Assembly: GCA_037042915.1 (NCBI GenBank)
Contig: CM073193.1
Location: 1,488,001 to 1,552,000, forward strand
Direction: 5' to 3'
DNA: 64,000 nucleotides
Origin: Auricularia sp. M13
Lineage: Eukaryota > Basidiomycota > Agaricomycetes > Auriculariales > Auriculariaceae
In this document: positions 1 to 12,690 of the stretch, in pieces
How the letters are laid out: each line of letters opens with the position of its first letter
Numbering within the stretch: the stretch's first letter is position 1
Notes under the pieces: model-generated
Told to the model about the DNA's origin: nothing
What the model saw: the letters and a program-made list of their open reading frames with translations, nothing else
Databases searched by the model: none
Translations under genes and position numbers: made by a program

Positions 1-3000
1 ATCGGTTCATCGTTTTCTCCGTGCTGGGGGCGTACGCCTTCTCGGCAATGAGCTCAGGTGAATGCGCCTCGTCTTCAGCTTTCGATTCATAGTCTAAGGG
101 CGTCGAGGAGCAGGTTCCTGGCCGCACGCGATATCCCGCCGGCGCTTCGACACCTCGGGTCTTTTGCGTGTGCCAGGCGCTCTCGCTGCTGATATAGAAG
201 CATATGACATTGCTTGGTCTGTGGTTGCGATCCTCACTACCAGACACAGCGCTCAAACCATGAGGGCAAGCATCGAAGGATCTTCGTGCCTTCGTCTTTC
301 ACGGAAGCTCTCTTCCTACTGGCAACACGCTCGGAGCTATCCCAAGCGGCTATGGCTACATTCAGCATCGCCGAACGGTGAGATTATGAAAGCTTGAGTG
401 CATCCACAGGACCGGCTGCAGTCATCTTTTCCCTACCCAAGCACTCTGCCCGCGATGCGTGAGTTCGTCTGACGAGGCTCTTGGAGTCGACTTCGTCGTG
501 GGCGTGAGACTGAGGAGAGGATCCGGATGTCTGTTCCAGATGCAGCGCCCATCTATATACGTAGGAAGCAGAGCTTCCAGGTGCGTATGTGTGTATGCCA
601 TATGCGCGCGCATGCTTTACCGCTTTGCTGGTTTCGCCTTCTCCAGGTAACAGGCCCTGGTTTCCACACAAGTTGGGAGAGCGCCCACGGGATGGAACGA
701 GGCAAGGGAGGAGGGAGCGCGCTCTTCAAGTTTCTGCCAGTGGAGACCCGGGGATCAACTGGACCTTATTAATCGATAAAAGTCCGTTTCCGCAAGCATG
801 GAAGCATATTTCAATGATTCTTTGCTCGTTCACTCAGATGGTTAACGAAGCAGATAACCCGTGGCTGTACAATCTATTCCCACGCCTGCCATTGCCTCCG
901 GGGACCGGCAGCGAAACTTGGTGTTTCGAGGAGGGTTCGAAGGTGCCGGTTACTGTAAGCATACCCATTCAATCCATGCCTTATGCTCATATGCGCATAC
1001 CTTCAATGATTGAAGTTGGGCTGAGTTGTGCGTATAAACGACAAATTGCCATGGATGTAGCTCTACTCTAAACAGGGGTATTCGGATGACCAAGTACAGT
1101 AGATCAAATCGTGGAGTGTACCAGCGCCTGAGGATGGCTCGAACAACGGCAAACGCGGGAAATGCCGGAGCTTTTCTTCGCAGTCACTGCTCGCACAGCG
1201 TGCCAGCCCAATCGAAGGCGCCGTCCCCGACTACGTCCGCCGAACCGCTGCCCGCCCTCCTGGCGCTGCAGAAAACGATTTGCCGCTGTGGTGCTCGAAT
1301 TCGAAGAAAACAGGACGTCTGCGCCCGAGTGCAGCGAGTTTCCACTGTCCAGGCGCTCAATGGTGCCCCCTATCCCTGGGCGCGCAGACCGAGGAAATCT
1401 GCCGACCCCTGCCGCCTACAAGTATCGAGGACCAACGCTCGGAGGGACTACTATGCGGTGATGCACGGTTCTTCCGACTGGAAAGCGCTTCGTATAGCGT
1501 CGGCGCATACTGTCGGTTCTGGCGGTCGGCATGCTCATGTGGATCGATGGCAATCTGCACGCACGGAGCTCTGGCCTTCTGACCGAACCAACTGCCGGTA
1601 TTTTGCGCGTTGAACCAACTGCAGGCATTTTGCGCGTTGATATACATGCATTGCGATGACGCCGAGATATTTGCTGAATCCCCCGCTCTCTGCGCTCAAA
1701 CCGACGTCGCCAGGCTTCGAAAAAACATTGCCTCACTCCCGCATTTCACTGTCGACGCGCTACTTGCCCGCCATTGTTAATATTTGTTGCCGCGCTCTGA
1801 ATCACCAGCTCTGTAGCTGTTCGCATCAGACTGATTATCAGCCCGGAAACCAGAGGCGAATGGCTACGGTTCTGACGACGATGGACGTGGCTTAGTCTTT
1901 CTCCTTTTGATCTGACGCTGTCCGCGGCGAAGATGGACCCCGTGGCGCCGGCTCTGAACTCCCTACGTCTCTACATCAAGAATGAATCCTCCTCATCACT
2001 TTCCCCGTCCCCTCAGTAAGCAGCCCCGTCACAAATCCTAGTAGTAGCACAAGAACAGTCACTGACTGTTTCCGACAGATCCCGGAGAGGCACCGAATAA
2101 CCACCTCTGCGCGCTCGGCATGTCATCATTCTTCTCATGTCTAGATTTATTACTAACCACACATATCAGCTGTTCAGGTTTTCCATTGGCAGGTCATCTT
2201 AAGGCTTGTCAGGACGCCCTCAGGCATACGCCCTGGTCTTCGTTCTCGCCTCAACGAGCAAATACAAAAGAGATGGCGACTTCGCTGGCAGAAGAACGGC
2301 GGATACGATATCTCGTCCTTCGAGCTTGCTTCTAGTTTCATCGACTGCCCGCCACGGTAGCACGGGAGACCTTTACCGCACACTGTTCTGGCGCCGTCTC
2401 CTTCACCGGCGCAGGGTGTGACCCTTATTGGCCAGGCCGGCCAGGTCGAACGTCGGAGCTGCAAGCCAAAGGACAGTGTATGCGACGGACCAGCTGTGTG
2501 CCTCTCGCCGCGCCGTTTCCCCTCCTCTCTCCCCCGCCACGACCATGTGACTTCTCCTGCACCTCTGCCGCCTGCTCCGAGACCACCAGTGGTTTCTATC
2601 GCCGCTGGTCAACGCCGATGAAGACCGCCCGTAACTTGGGCCGCGAAATTCAACGCCGTCGCTATTGGACATCTCTCCCCATCGCGTAGCCGCTTGACCG
2701 AGCTCTGGCTTGTTACACGGCGCCCAGGCCGTGACTAAGATCCTCCTCGACCGGCACAAAGTACGTCAACCTCGTCTTCGTCGTCTGTCTGGCCCTTTAA
2801 CGCAGTAACAGCTGGCTCAAGGAACAATTCCCCGGTCTCGACTCCGGCCACGGACGTCCCTCATACGCGTCTGCTGGGCAGCGCCTATGCCTGCCAAGTC
2901 CAGTTAGTATCAAGAGTGTGCTGGCCTCCGCCGATAAGTCTCGGAGACTGGTTCCCATTCTCAGAGCGGGCAGCGGCGCTGTCGACTCTCTCGCCCAAGA

Positions 3001-3203
3001 TACACCAAATATTGTTGTCATCGTCGTCGTCGCGGTCTACCTACAACTTGGCCAGCATCGCTCTCGCGCGCCGCCGTGAAAAGGCGACAAATGACAACGT
3101 GTACACTATACAACAATACACCAATTTCCGACAATATCAGGCCTCCCACCGACACGCCGAGTGCGTTCAGCTTGCCTATCTGATCAGCCTCCCGACACCC
3201 TGC
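1..3203. other. no confident gene
   Basis: All frames were read and only short, unlinked open frames were found. A GC-rich stretch around 2,200-3,100 reads open in several plus-strand frames, for example near 2,300-2,700, but no domain, splice pattern or start could be recognised. It may hold a decayed gene. Confidence 0.4.
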
Positions 3204-3404
3204 TCATATCACTGTGTTTAGCCTTCCGGCGAGCACCCATCCAGGCCGCGCGGCTGCACGGCCGACTTCTGGCAGCATCTTCGCAAGGCGCTCGTGGACC
3301 TCAGCCATCGTCGGCCGGCGCGCGGCGTCCTGCGCCCAGCAGTCGGTCATCAGCTGCCACAGGTCGTCGGTGAAGTCGTTTCGCGAGATCTCTCCGCGAT
3401 CCAT
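3204..3404 (-). pseudogene. C-terminal scrap of a TKL-type kinase
   Basis: Reading leftward, about 45 codons match the end of a kinase C-lobe: GEISRNDFTDDLW, then CWAQDAARRPTM, the usual helix-H/I region with the conserved RP. The closest relatives in the window are K5 and K7 (GEITRSDFSDDLW, SEITRGDFTDRMW). Nothing upstream between 3,405 and 3,613 reads as the rest of a kinase: APE, DFG and N-lobe are all absent. The piece sits 210 bp downstream of K1 on the same strand. It is best read as the tail of a lost tandem copy. A terminal exon of an unrecognised gene is possible but less likely. Confidence 0.6.
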
Positions 3405-3613
3405 ACGCTGGCCGACGCAGAGCTGTACCCGTCAAACGAGTTCTGGTATCTTTCGGTCACACTCTGGCAGGACAGGCTACGCGATGCGCAAATATGAAAG
3501 CAGTACGGCATCTAATACGACGAGTGTGCGGCGACAAATGCGACCAGCTAATGTACACGGAGGGTAACACCGATGTGAGACTTGAAAAACTGCATGCTCG
3601 AACGATTTGTTAA

Positions 3614-4756
3614 TCACAGACGGGCGAGGACGCTAGCGATCTCCGGGCGCGACTCTGCCTTACCCTGCCAACACTCCTCAATAATCGGCCAGCAATGCTT
3701 CGGAAAGTCGCTGCGCGTGATGTCGACCCTCTTGGGGCGCTTTCCCTCGATTAGACGGACAATCGTCTGCATCGCCAATACGAGGTTTTTCTTCTTCGCC
3801 TTCGCCTGGGGCTCGATTGAAGACACGTCGCCGCCGAAGACCTCGAACATAAGCATGCCGAAGGCGAAAACGTCGGACTTGATGGTGCGTCGAGCGGTAT
3901 ACACGCCTTGGTCCTTGACCTCAGGCAGGATGCTGCGCTCGTAGCCTTCCTGCACATCCTCCAAGATGTGAACCTCGGGGGCGATGTACTTGAGTACGCC
4001 GCCCGCCATTCCCTCAGGCCGCACAGATAGCGACGTCTGGCCCTCCTTTTCGGCAATTTTGCAAAGGCCGAAGTCGGCGAGTACTGCTGTGCCGTCTTTC
4101 TTGATGAGGACGTTCTCCTATCAATGTAATCGTCAGCGGCCACGCAGACAGCTTCAATGTTTCTATTACCATATGGATGTCGCCATGCACGACCACAACT
4201 GTGTCACCGCTATCTGGATGCACCCGCGGTGTATGCAGATAAGCGAGCCCCTTAGCAAGTCCCCGAAGCTATCACGCTATTGAGCTTATATATTGTAATT
4301 CAAAAGTGGAGGAACTCACGGTTTCGATACGATCAAGATCGTGTTTCTGGAGATAGTTGCCAAGTGTGCCTTTCTCGGCGTAAACAAGAACAATCCCAAT
4401 GTCTCCCCCGTTGTCAGCGCGAGTGAGACCCAGGAACTGCAAGAGGTTGGGGTGTTGGCAGAGCTTAAGGAGTGTTATTTCTTTCTTCAGTGCATTTTCC
4501 TGCCCGGTTCCCGGTATGAGAGATGACTGCGGAGTGACGAGCGTAGGGAGCGCACCACCAGCGTGGCCTTCTCGTCTGTAGGAGAGAAATTACGCATGCG
4601 CTTGATGGCGACTATGTCGGCCGTGTTGCCTCCGCGGTAACAGATGTGAACGTCGGAAAACCCGCCGGGCTTGCTCTTCATGCCGGGCACCGGAGTAAAG
4701 ACATCGTGGAGAAAGTCGGTCAGAGCGTCGCTTTTGACGTAGTAGCCAGACTGCAT
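3614..4756 (-). CDS. K1: TKL-like protein kinase, active-type
   Basis: Serine/threonine or tyrosine kinase-like protein of about 326 aa, nearly all kinase domain. Exons, read leftward: 4756-4559, 4499-4320, 4268-4170, 4117-3614. The total is a multiple of three. Visible parts are the glycine loop (PGGFSDVH), the beta-3 lysine in VAIKRMR, the alphaC glutamate in LKKEITLL, catalytic loop HGDIHMENVLI (HRD replaced by HGD, Lys by His), ADFGLCK, IAPEVH, SDVFAFGMLMFEV and RPEIASV. All core catalytic residues are present, so activity is expected. No extra domain, signal peptide or membrane segment is seen. The start was chosen because the resulting 30-residue leader matches K3; an in-frame ATG at 4873 is the alternative. 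hAT copy 1 lies about 500 bp upstream. The substrate cannot be told from sequence. Confidence 0.82.
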
Positions 4757-4873
4757 CTGAGACGGACGGGCGATGTGAAGTCGAGCTTGGGTGGCATTGT
4801 TGGCGCATGATGCTATATGTAGCTCACTGAGAGCGCCAGACATCACGGGGAATCCATGATGCAATCCATGCAC

Positions 4874-5378
4874 AGCTTCCGCTGCCGCAAGAGTGTGCGT
4901 ACCTCGCAGGAAGTTCCCATTCCTAGTCTAGTGTCGGTAACTATGCCTTGCGCTGATCTCTGACTTCCTGGAATCTGGTCATGCATCGTACCATCTAGGG
5001 AATGAAGCGCGTATCGACGCGCGGTATCGGTCATCCATTCCCTAGCAATGAATGCCAAATCCAAGGTGGCAGTCGTCCCGAGATAACTAACTGCTCGAAC
5101 ATCTCAACTTCGAGTCAACTGACGTGTGAAACAGCCTGTTGACTTGGTCAGAGCGCTATCCTCAAAGGAGCCGTAGATTGAGACAGCTCGTACCAAGGGC
5201 TGACCGTGCATCCGAGAATAGGTTCACGGCGGCGATGCTACCCCATTTCCTTTGTTGCCGTTTCGCGTGATTCACCAGCAGATTCCTAATCAAGAATTAA
5301 CTGACGCCAGGCTCCCGGCTATGCGCTCCGACGTGCCCGGGTAGAAGTATATGCTGATGCCTATCGATACACTCAGGC
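4874..5378. other. intergenic, upstream of K1
   Basis: About 500 bp between the K1 5' region and hAT copy 1. No gene is seen. It should hold the K1 promoter; a TATA-like CATATAGC lies near 4,812 on the minus strand. Confidence 0.4.
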
Positions 5379-5386
5379 GGTCCCGT
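5379..5386. repeat. 8-bp target-site duplication, hAT copy 1, left
   Basis: GGTCCCGT directly abuts the left inverted repeat and recurs exactly at 10210-10217 beyond the right one. Eight base pairs is the hAT length. Confidence 0.95.
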
Positions 5387-8300
5387 TAAAGCTCCAACCA
5401 TTTACATTAATTACTCATTTAATGTGATTATATTACATTACCAATTACAATAAAATTATTCGAAGCCGTAATTTTTGAGTAATAGGTTGTAATTAATTAT
5501 ATCGAGTTCAAGAGGGCATCCCGCGCTGCCATCCGGGTCCTTTCCGGCAATGCAGGAACCGGACCGGGACCGGCAATCCGCGCTGAGCGTCGCGGGACCA
5601 GACGGTCCAGACCTGGACTTTTGAGCTCAACCTGCGCCGTCGCCGCTAGACTGCCCGTGCTCCTCGGAAACCATCTGCCATACCACTGCATAGAATGAGC
5701 AGCATGCTTGTGCTCTCCTGGCTCGACACTGGTAGCTGTGCTCAATGCACTCTGGCTCCTGCTTGGCTTCGGTGCAACGTGGGACGCGCACCAGCACTGT
5801 CCAGTAACACAGCAGACGATTTCTACGCTCAGCCTTGCAGGCTCACAGGACTCTTGACGCTTCTGTGCCCTCTGGCATGCATTTTCTCGTCTAATAACAC
5901 TGAGGTCAAATAGTCGCTGGTATGTCGTGACCAGCACCGTCCCGCCCGTTTCTCAACGTGGGGAATTGCCTCACTTGTGCTTAATCTCCAACCATCAACA
6001 TTGGACACCTCGTTGCTGCGTAGCTCTGGATTTCTGAGCACTGTGGGTTTGCATGCCGCGTCAATCCGCGCGAACCTCAGTGATGTGCACAAATTTTCGC
6101 AGGCTGCTGCTACTTCTCTCTGACATGCCTGAAGAGCTAACGCGGACATCTGAGGCTCTACCATACTTGTTTATCTATGCCTAGGGACTCTGATGCCTGC
6201 CCTGTGTTTCTAACCTCTTATGTCTATCTTCGGCGGACTCCACCTTCGCCCATGCCTGCTGTGTGCATTTCGTATCAGTATCTGACTTGGAGACACTGTC
6301 ATTTGCTCTTGCTCACTGAGTCCATATAATGCCGAGCAAGTGATCCTTACTTAGCTTCCGGCGACCTGTTCGCGACCGTTCACTCCCACGCATCCGACCG
6401 ACGTCCACGATGGCAGACGACACGCTGCCCGCTAAGCTAGCGCGTCTTCAGATGCTTCTTCACGACCTGCCGCATAGTATCCCAGAAGGCAGCACCTTTT
6501 ATGGATCATCCGACCTCAAAGTCGGCCCTGTCGAGCGCCAGCAAAGCGACGGTACTGAGCTAGGAGCCCTCCACAAGCGGCTTGAGATTGTGTTCGGGCC
6601 GTACACTTCGCCCGATCCTATTCATTTTTTGGAGCGTGGCGAGAGCCTTGAGAACGTCGTCAACGTTTTTCAAGATGCGCTCGCCCGAAATCTGAGCGGC
6701 GACAAGACTATCCTACATGGCTGGGTGGACAGGCTGAGTACATCTGCGCTTGCTGCCTATGCTGCGGCCAACAAGAAGGTGTGCAGTCACTGCATATTCC
6801 TGAATTATTTCCTGAAATCGTTGCAGCCGCCCGCAGAACGTCGCCAGAGCCAGCCGTCGAAGCGTGCCATGCACATGGACATCGATGACGGCGTACAGGA
6901 TCAGCCTGTTCCCGCCAAGCGCAAGGGCACAGTTACCGAATTCCTTCAGCCGCAGGCAACCAAGAAAGCAAAGGCGGTGTCAGGAGCGAAGAAGGCCGCT
7001 ACGTCTGGCGAACTCAGTGAGTGTATCTTGTAGCGACCTTCCCCAGAACTTACAGCAGAACCTGCAGCGCCAGCAACTGCAAGGTCTGCGCCTGCCGCTC
7101 CAAAGGCTGCGCCTGCCGCTTCAAAGACTGTGCCCAAGACCGCCGCTCAAAAGGCCGGAAAGCGCGACACATCCACAAAGGCACTCCTTGCCAATCCGCC
7201 CGACGAGACCGAGCACCACGACGACAGCGATGCCGACTATGCTCCGCCGCGCAAGCCGCTACCCTCCGACGAAGAGATGAGTGACGACGACGAGCTGATG
7301 TTCGATGATCAGACGGTGGGTTTCGTTCTCGCCAAATGATTGAAACTGAGATGAAGCAAAGGACAAGAGAGTAGATGCGGGGAACGGCAAATCCAAGAGC
7401 AATGCCATAGATGTTGACGATGTTTCCGACGGAGAGTCCGCGCTGAAGGCTGTGAACGCGGCGGAGGAGGCAGCAACTGCGAAGGGGATGCGACGTGGAC
7501 CGAAGAATACAACGTTGAGGTTCTGGCAGACCCCCATACAGGTGATCGATAAGGGAGACCTCAAATGGAAGTTCCTCTGCAAGTTCTGCGATTGGTGCGT
7601 GTTTTATGCATTGGAATCGGCTGGAGGTACTGATCTATGATTTATTACAGCGAACGAAAGGTCAAGCGCACGCCGCACTGTGCGAAGTTCGAAGACGAGC
7701 CCAAGCTTCCCAGCCTAACCAATCTCACGTCGCACACAAACGAGAAGCACCAAGACCGCAAAGCCAGTGTAATTGACGCTGAACATTCGGCCGGCACTAT
7801 CGCGCCGCACGGCTACTCGCCCGCTGCAGCTAAGCTCATGGCGCAGTGGCTGGCCGATGGTGCGCTCAATCCAAAGGTTATCAAAACGTATAAGGGATTC
7901 CTGCGTCATTTTGCGGCATGGATCATCGATGAGAACTTGCCATTCAACACGGGTGAGAGCTTCTCGCTCAAGAATCTCTTCAAGTACCTCGACGTCCACT
8001 ACGACCTCCCGTCTGACACAACTGTTCGAAACGAGCTTGCGAGACTTTACCGTGACCTGCACGCAGTTGTTGTCAAGGAGCTGACGGTGCGTGGTTGTAT
8101 ATATTTGCATGTTGAGCGCACTGACCAAAGTAGACTGTGACGTCGCGCATCTCGTATGCGACAGACACATGGACAACGACGCAGAAGATCTTCACCTTCG
8201 CTGGAATCATCGCATCGTTCATTGACAATGACTGGACGCTGATCGAGCGCGTCGTCGACATGGCTGTTCTGGAAGATAATCAGCATGAAGGTGTCCATGC

Positions 8301-10209
8301 GGGAGCGGCGTTCGCAGAGTCAGCGGCCGGTCGCGGGGGATTTAACAAGATGAGTTATTCCTGCTCTTTCTGGTCGCACCTACCTGACGAAAGAAATTAC
8401 ATGCTTGCTCTCACGATGGACAATGCATCGGCCAACGACGTTATGGCCCGGACTATCGGTCTCATCATCCTGAAGCGGTACGGCATTCACCTCCACATGG
8501 ACAACTCCCGCATCCGCTGCCTGCCACATGTTGTCAACATTATTGTTCAGAAGATTCTTTCCGCGCTGGACGAAGCCGACGACCCTGATGAGGTTGATTA
8601 TTACACTGCAGACAAGTCTGCGCCGATACATTATGACCCTGCGACAGACGAAGAACAAGTTGAATATGAGCAGGCTGCTGAGGACGAGGAGAAAAGGTTG
8701 GCTTCCCAGGAGGCCGCAGCTAAGCGACGTGCAAAGGAGGAAGCTCCAGACCCAGGAGCCGTCGTCCAACGCGCGGCCCTCCTGCAGATGATTGCGTCGC
8801 TTCAGCCAAAGGAAGAGACTGTCAACAGTCCAGTGAAGAAGGTCAGTGCTCATCACCCGGTGTTTCTCGCGGTCTCAGTTTGCTGACGGTCATAAAGCTT
8901 CGTCTCATATGCACCAAGATCGTGACAACCCCTCAGCGTCGTGCCAAGTTCCGGCGTCATGTTGCTGCGTGCTTCCCCACAGATGAAGCACTCCATGGTC
9001 TCATGGTCGTTCGCGACGTTGCAACCCGTTGGAACTTCACTCACGCGATGCTTCAACGTGCTCTGCGCCTCGACAAGGTAAGTTCTTTTGCTACTATCAT
9101 ATCTTGCTATCTCATCACTGTAGGCAATCGACGCATGGGTTCTTGAACACCGTGAAGAGCTTGGAAAAAGATCCAGCTGACTGAGGAAGACTGGGAGATG
9201 CTCCGTAACACTGAGGATGTTCTTGGTGTGCGCTCGTCTTCTCTGTCGCTTCCTACTTCAGGCTAATTTTGGCAGATCTTCCCCGAGGTCACCATGTACA
9301 TGTCGCAGGCTGGCCAGCCAACCCTACCATGGGTTCTTCCTATGTACACGCTCATGGAGGCGGAGCTCAAGAAACGGATTGAAAACGAAGATCTTCCTCC
9401 AAAATTGCGCGCGGCAGCATCAGAAGGAATGAAAAAGCTCACGCAATACTTCAATCTCGCAAAGGCATGCCAATACAATTGGCTAGCCACGAGTGCGTAT
9501 AAATTCTTGCAATCGTTCATACACTTACCAACTACACGCAGTGCTGCATCCCGCACTTCGCGGCTGGTGTAACATACATGGGTACGGTGAGAAAGCGTGG
9601 ACGATGCTTGAGCACAGCTTCCAGTCCTACAGTGCAGAGCACGCTGCGAGCGCTCCCAATTCTATGGCGCCTGCTGCACCCATTCCAAAGCACAGTCTCC
9701 TTGACCGTGTTATGGCTGGTGGTGTCGCTCCACCGGTGGAGAGTGCGCCTTTGGCCCCGTTAGGTGACTCTGAGATAGATCGATACCTGCGAGGCTTCGA
9801 CAACGGCTTTGCTCTTGCGGATAACGCGCTGACATGGTGGAAGGTGAGATATGTTACAAACATGCGTTCGGCTCTGACAGTCCGTAGAAAAATGCACGTG
9901 ACTTGCCTGTCCTCGCGCGTATGGCTCGCGACTTTCTTGCGATCCCTGCGTCAAGCGTGTCTGTGGAGCGCCTTTTCTCAGGCTCAGGGGATCTCACGAC
10001 AAAGAAGCGAGCATCCTTGCAGTCAGCCACTATCAGGGAAAGCGTTTGCACAAAGAGCTGGATCCGCGAGGGGTTGATGTATCGTCTTTAGGTGGTCAGC
10101 TCATGTGATACGTGATATAATGCATTATAACCTGTTACAATGAATTACATTACTGAATCCGATTAAATTATTTTTTTCCGTAATGGTAATGTAATTGGTT
10201 GGAGCTTTA
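5387..10209 (+). mobile_element. hAT DNA transposon, copy 1 (4,823 bp)
   Basis: The ends are inverted repeats beginning TAAAGCTCCAACCA, and 22 of the first 23 bases match between ends. AT-rich subterminal stretches carry repeated ATTACATTAC-like words. A perfect 8-bp target duplication (GGTCCCGT) flanks the element. A 1,023-bp leader without recognisable coding precedes one transposase gene (6410-10091). The element is nearly identical to the inverted copy at 20597-25420. Two differences were found by reading: an A-run one base shorter at 9165-9169, and T versus C at 9598 (Trp versus Arg codon). It is therefore very young. Confidence 0.95.
6410..10091 (+). pseudogene. hAT transposase, copy 1 (one frameshift)
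   Basis: Ten exons were inferred: 6410-7016, 7056-7315, 7362-7594, 7651-8086, 8134-8841, 8898-9077, 9124-9227, 9276-9492, 9542-9843, 9888-10091. In order they encode a roughly 290-residue leader region of unknown role, a Lys/Ala/Pro-rich and then acidic stretch, a BED-type zinc finger (CKFC with HTNEKH, about residues 355-400), the RNase-H-like core (ATDTWTT with the first Asp, TMDNASAND with the second, then CLPHVVN), a charged linker, and the C-terminal hAT dimerisation block (SVERLFSGSGDL, near residue 1040). Exon 7 has five A at 9165-9169 where copy 2 has six. This shifts the frame before the dimerisation block, so copy 1 probably makes no full transposase. A miscounted homopolymer is the other explanation. 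Confidence 0.8.
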
Positions 10210-10217
10210 GGTCCCGT
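10210..10217. repeat. 8-bp target-site duplication, hAT copy 1, right
   Basis: GGTCCCGT, an exact partner of 5379-5386. Confidence 0.95.
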
Positions 10218-10956
10218 ACCTGGAAGCTGTCCTGACTCTCCAGGTGAATTGCGGCGAATGAAGGTTGCCACCGGGATGGCCAACTCTTGCACAGCTACGA
10301 CGCACGCACTGCCACCAGGATTATTACTGTAATGACCCGCGCCAAGTCCCGCGCACCACTTCCGAGTCAGCCCATCTCTCCCTGGGTAGGTTATCAACTG
10401 ACAGAACTTGATACAGCAGTACAACGGCAATGCTCTCCTACGCTTGAAGGTGAGGATTCATGGCCCTGCGCGCTCCATGCCATCAAGCGCCGATCTAGGG
10501 TGCAGGCGCCAAATTCCGGGATAGCCACGGTGACCTCCAATGCCGCAGCCTCATTATTGTTACACTTACAGCGCACGAACGTTCCTGCTGTCGGCCTTGA
10601 GGCAGGGATTTGAGCGGGTTTGATGCGGAGGAGGGGTGGGCCCTTACAACTGCCTCTATGTTTGCTGCAAGAGTGTATCTGTGGACATTCCTGATTTTTC
10701 AGGGAAACGAATGAGCCATGTAATGTCAAGCCTTATTTATTACTGCGCGGGCACTGCAGTTTTCTGAGAGCCAGAACATTTCACGAAGGCGTCAAGCAGA
10801 CTCATTAGGCGTTGGTATTGGATAGCTAGCTATCCAGTGGTGATTGCTCACCTGCCACCCTGACTGCTATAAAAACACACTCACATCTGATAGCATTAAA
10901 GCCGGTACGTATACAGTGTGAATGTGTGCGTGAATCTTGAGCCTTCCTTGCATACA
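10218..10956. other. intergenic; part of a duplicated F-box 3' flank
   Basis: No gene is seen. Nineteen bases at 10506-10524 are identical to 16230-16248, downstream of F-box gene 1. The sequence just before 10957 also resembles the sequence just beyond the F-box 1 stop. The stretch therefore looks like the diverged 3' flank of a copied F-box gene. Confidence 0.5.
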
Positions 10957-11150
10957 TGATGTTCTACCTCGTAAGCCAAGTATCCTGCCTTCTAACGGTG
11001 CCAGTCCAGTCCAAATCGTGGAACAGCTTAGCCACACACGCGAAAACTATCCTCGGGAAGGTACGCATTCCTCAGCAACACACTCGTGCAGCAGCGTCTC
11101 CGGGGTGTGCAGCGCGACACGCAGCAGCTCAATCTACTTGATCGATGGAA
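10957..11150 (-). pseudogene. F-box gene remnant (C-terminal end only)
   Basis: Read leftward, the stretch matches the last 60 or so codons of F-box gene 1 (16584-16765) at DNA and protein level: PSIK..ELLRVALH, TLLHE.V, then DLDWTG and RQDTWLTR. In-frame stops and frame changes are present and the F-box itself is missing. It is a decayed third member of the family formed by F-box genes 1 and 2, copied together with some 3' flank. Confidence 0.8.
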
Positions 11151-12690
11151 AAACAGGCGCCATTCTGCCAGTGGAACTTTCCCACCTTCTCCCTGGCCGT
11201 TCCGGGCCTTCCATAAACGTCGAGGTATCCCCTGCTCCTCTTTGAATAACGTGCACATGTATCATATCTACATTGTTTGTTTCACGTTCGACGTGGGATG
11301 GAATATTCCCAGCCAGTCCACGGTCCGCTGGCCATTTCCGGCCTGCCAAACATCGGCTATACAACCTGTTTTGGATGCGGACTCTTCAACCGTGTTCGAA
11401 AGTTATGATGGCAGCTGCTTAGTTACGGGAACTACGCCATCGTCTCACTTTTGACCGAACCGACAGCCTGGCAATGCCTCGGAGCGCTGGAAGACGCCGT
11501 CAGCAATATAACTGCGGATTGAGACGCTACATGGGGTAAGGGGGGACTTTCTCAATACATTCAAAGCCCCTCAGCCGTTGTTCTTCATGACCCTGCCGGC
11601 ATGCGCCCGTCAGCAGGGAATAGTATTCCCTGCTGACGACTGCCGCCGGACTCCGGGATTGCATCCTCGAGCGCCCAGATGGCGGTGGGTTCGATCTCTG
11701 GTAGATAGTGGTCCTTTCCTGACGACGTATTTGCTAACGTGGGCCTCGAAAAATGCAGCACCCCAATATACGATCACATAGATTGACTTCGAAGGAATGG
11801 GGTGTTGCCCTGTGTGTTGACCGCGAATCATCTGCTGGCGTTACAGTAGTAGAGGAAAGTGACTCAACAAGTGTCCGTTCCCATCTTTCACCAACTAAGT
11901 GATGGGACAGATGCGTTGTGTCCTCTCTGCAATGTCCTCGTATCTGAAGCCCGTGTTCGTCTTCGATTTGTTCCAGCCTAATATGCTTCCTCTGGGTATC
12001 AAACATATTAGGACATTTTGCCCTTGCTTCCCCCTCTCCAAGGACATCGCAAAACCGCCTTTTGGCTGTATTCTGCCAGAAATGCTATGTTTTGTGGTAG
12101 GGGAAAGAACCACAACGGAATCATCCAAGATAAGGCAGATGCAGCTATAGCACATGTGCTCAGTAGGAGGCTGGACACGGGCTCGGTCGGTAGGGAATTC
12201 ATGATGCCATGCTCCGTCGACGTGACAGCTTCGTAGCCGTCTGCTATTGGCCACGAAAGATGTCCTCGACACGAGTCTCGGTCAATTGGAACGATTCGAA
12301 GCGCCGTCACCTGCTATTTTGCGCCTCTTCTGCTGTTTCACGAGACTCGTCTCTGTGCCCCTTCTCAGCAGTCGTCCCGATTTGCCATCAGGCACCGAAG
12401 CTGGGTTTCTGGCGCCAACTGTCCCAGGATAGAACATCGAGTTGCAGCACAAACATCTCGACAGTATCACCTACTTCCCACGAACTGCATACAGTTTCTC
12501 TGGGTTGGCGCGGGATCCATGTGAGATGCAGGAACGGCCCTTTATTCATTTCCCTCTTGAATGCCATCAGCAGTTCTAACGATTAACAATTCGGGACCCA
12601 ATGCGGATTATGCGGTCTTAGTTCAAGGTGAAGGGTTGGCACGCCGAGGTACCACTGCCAGACGGTTACATTGTATATACCGCCCGAGAG
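11151..12690. other. intergenic
   Basis: Only short unrelated open frames were found. The rest of the copied F-box gene could not be traced here. Confidence 0.4.

Noticed and set aside
2120-3100. Overlapping plus-strand open frames that looked like a multi-exon gene
   Set aside because: No domain recognised, no consistent splice set and no conserved residues; left as unassigned.
5497-6164. Minus-strand open frames in the hAT leader, repeated in copy 2
   Set aside because: Their repetition only reflects the identical transposon copies; sequence shows no domain and runs against the transposase gene.
11660-11710. tRNA-like B-box (GGGTTCGATCTC)
   Set aside because: No matching A-box and no cloverleaf could be folded around it.
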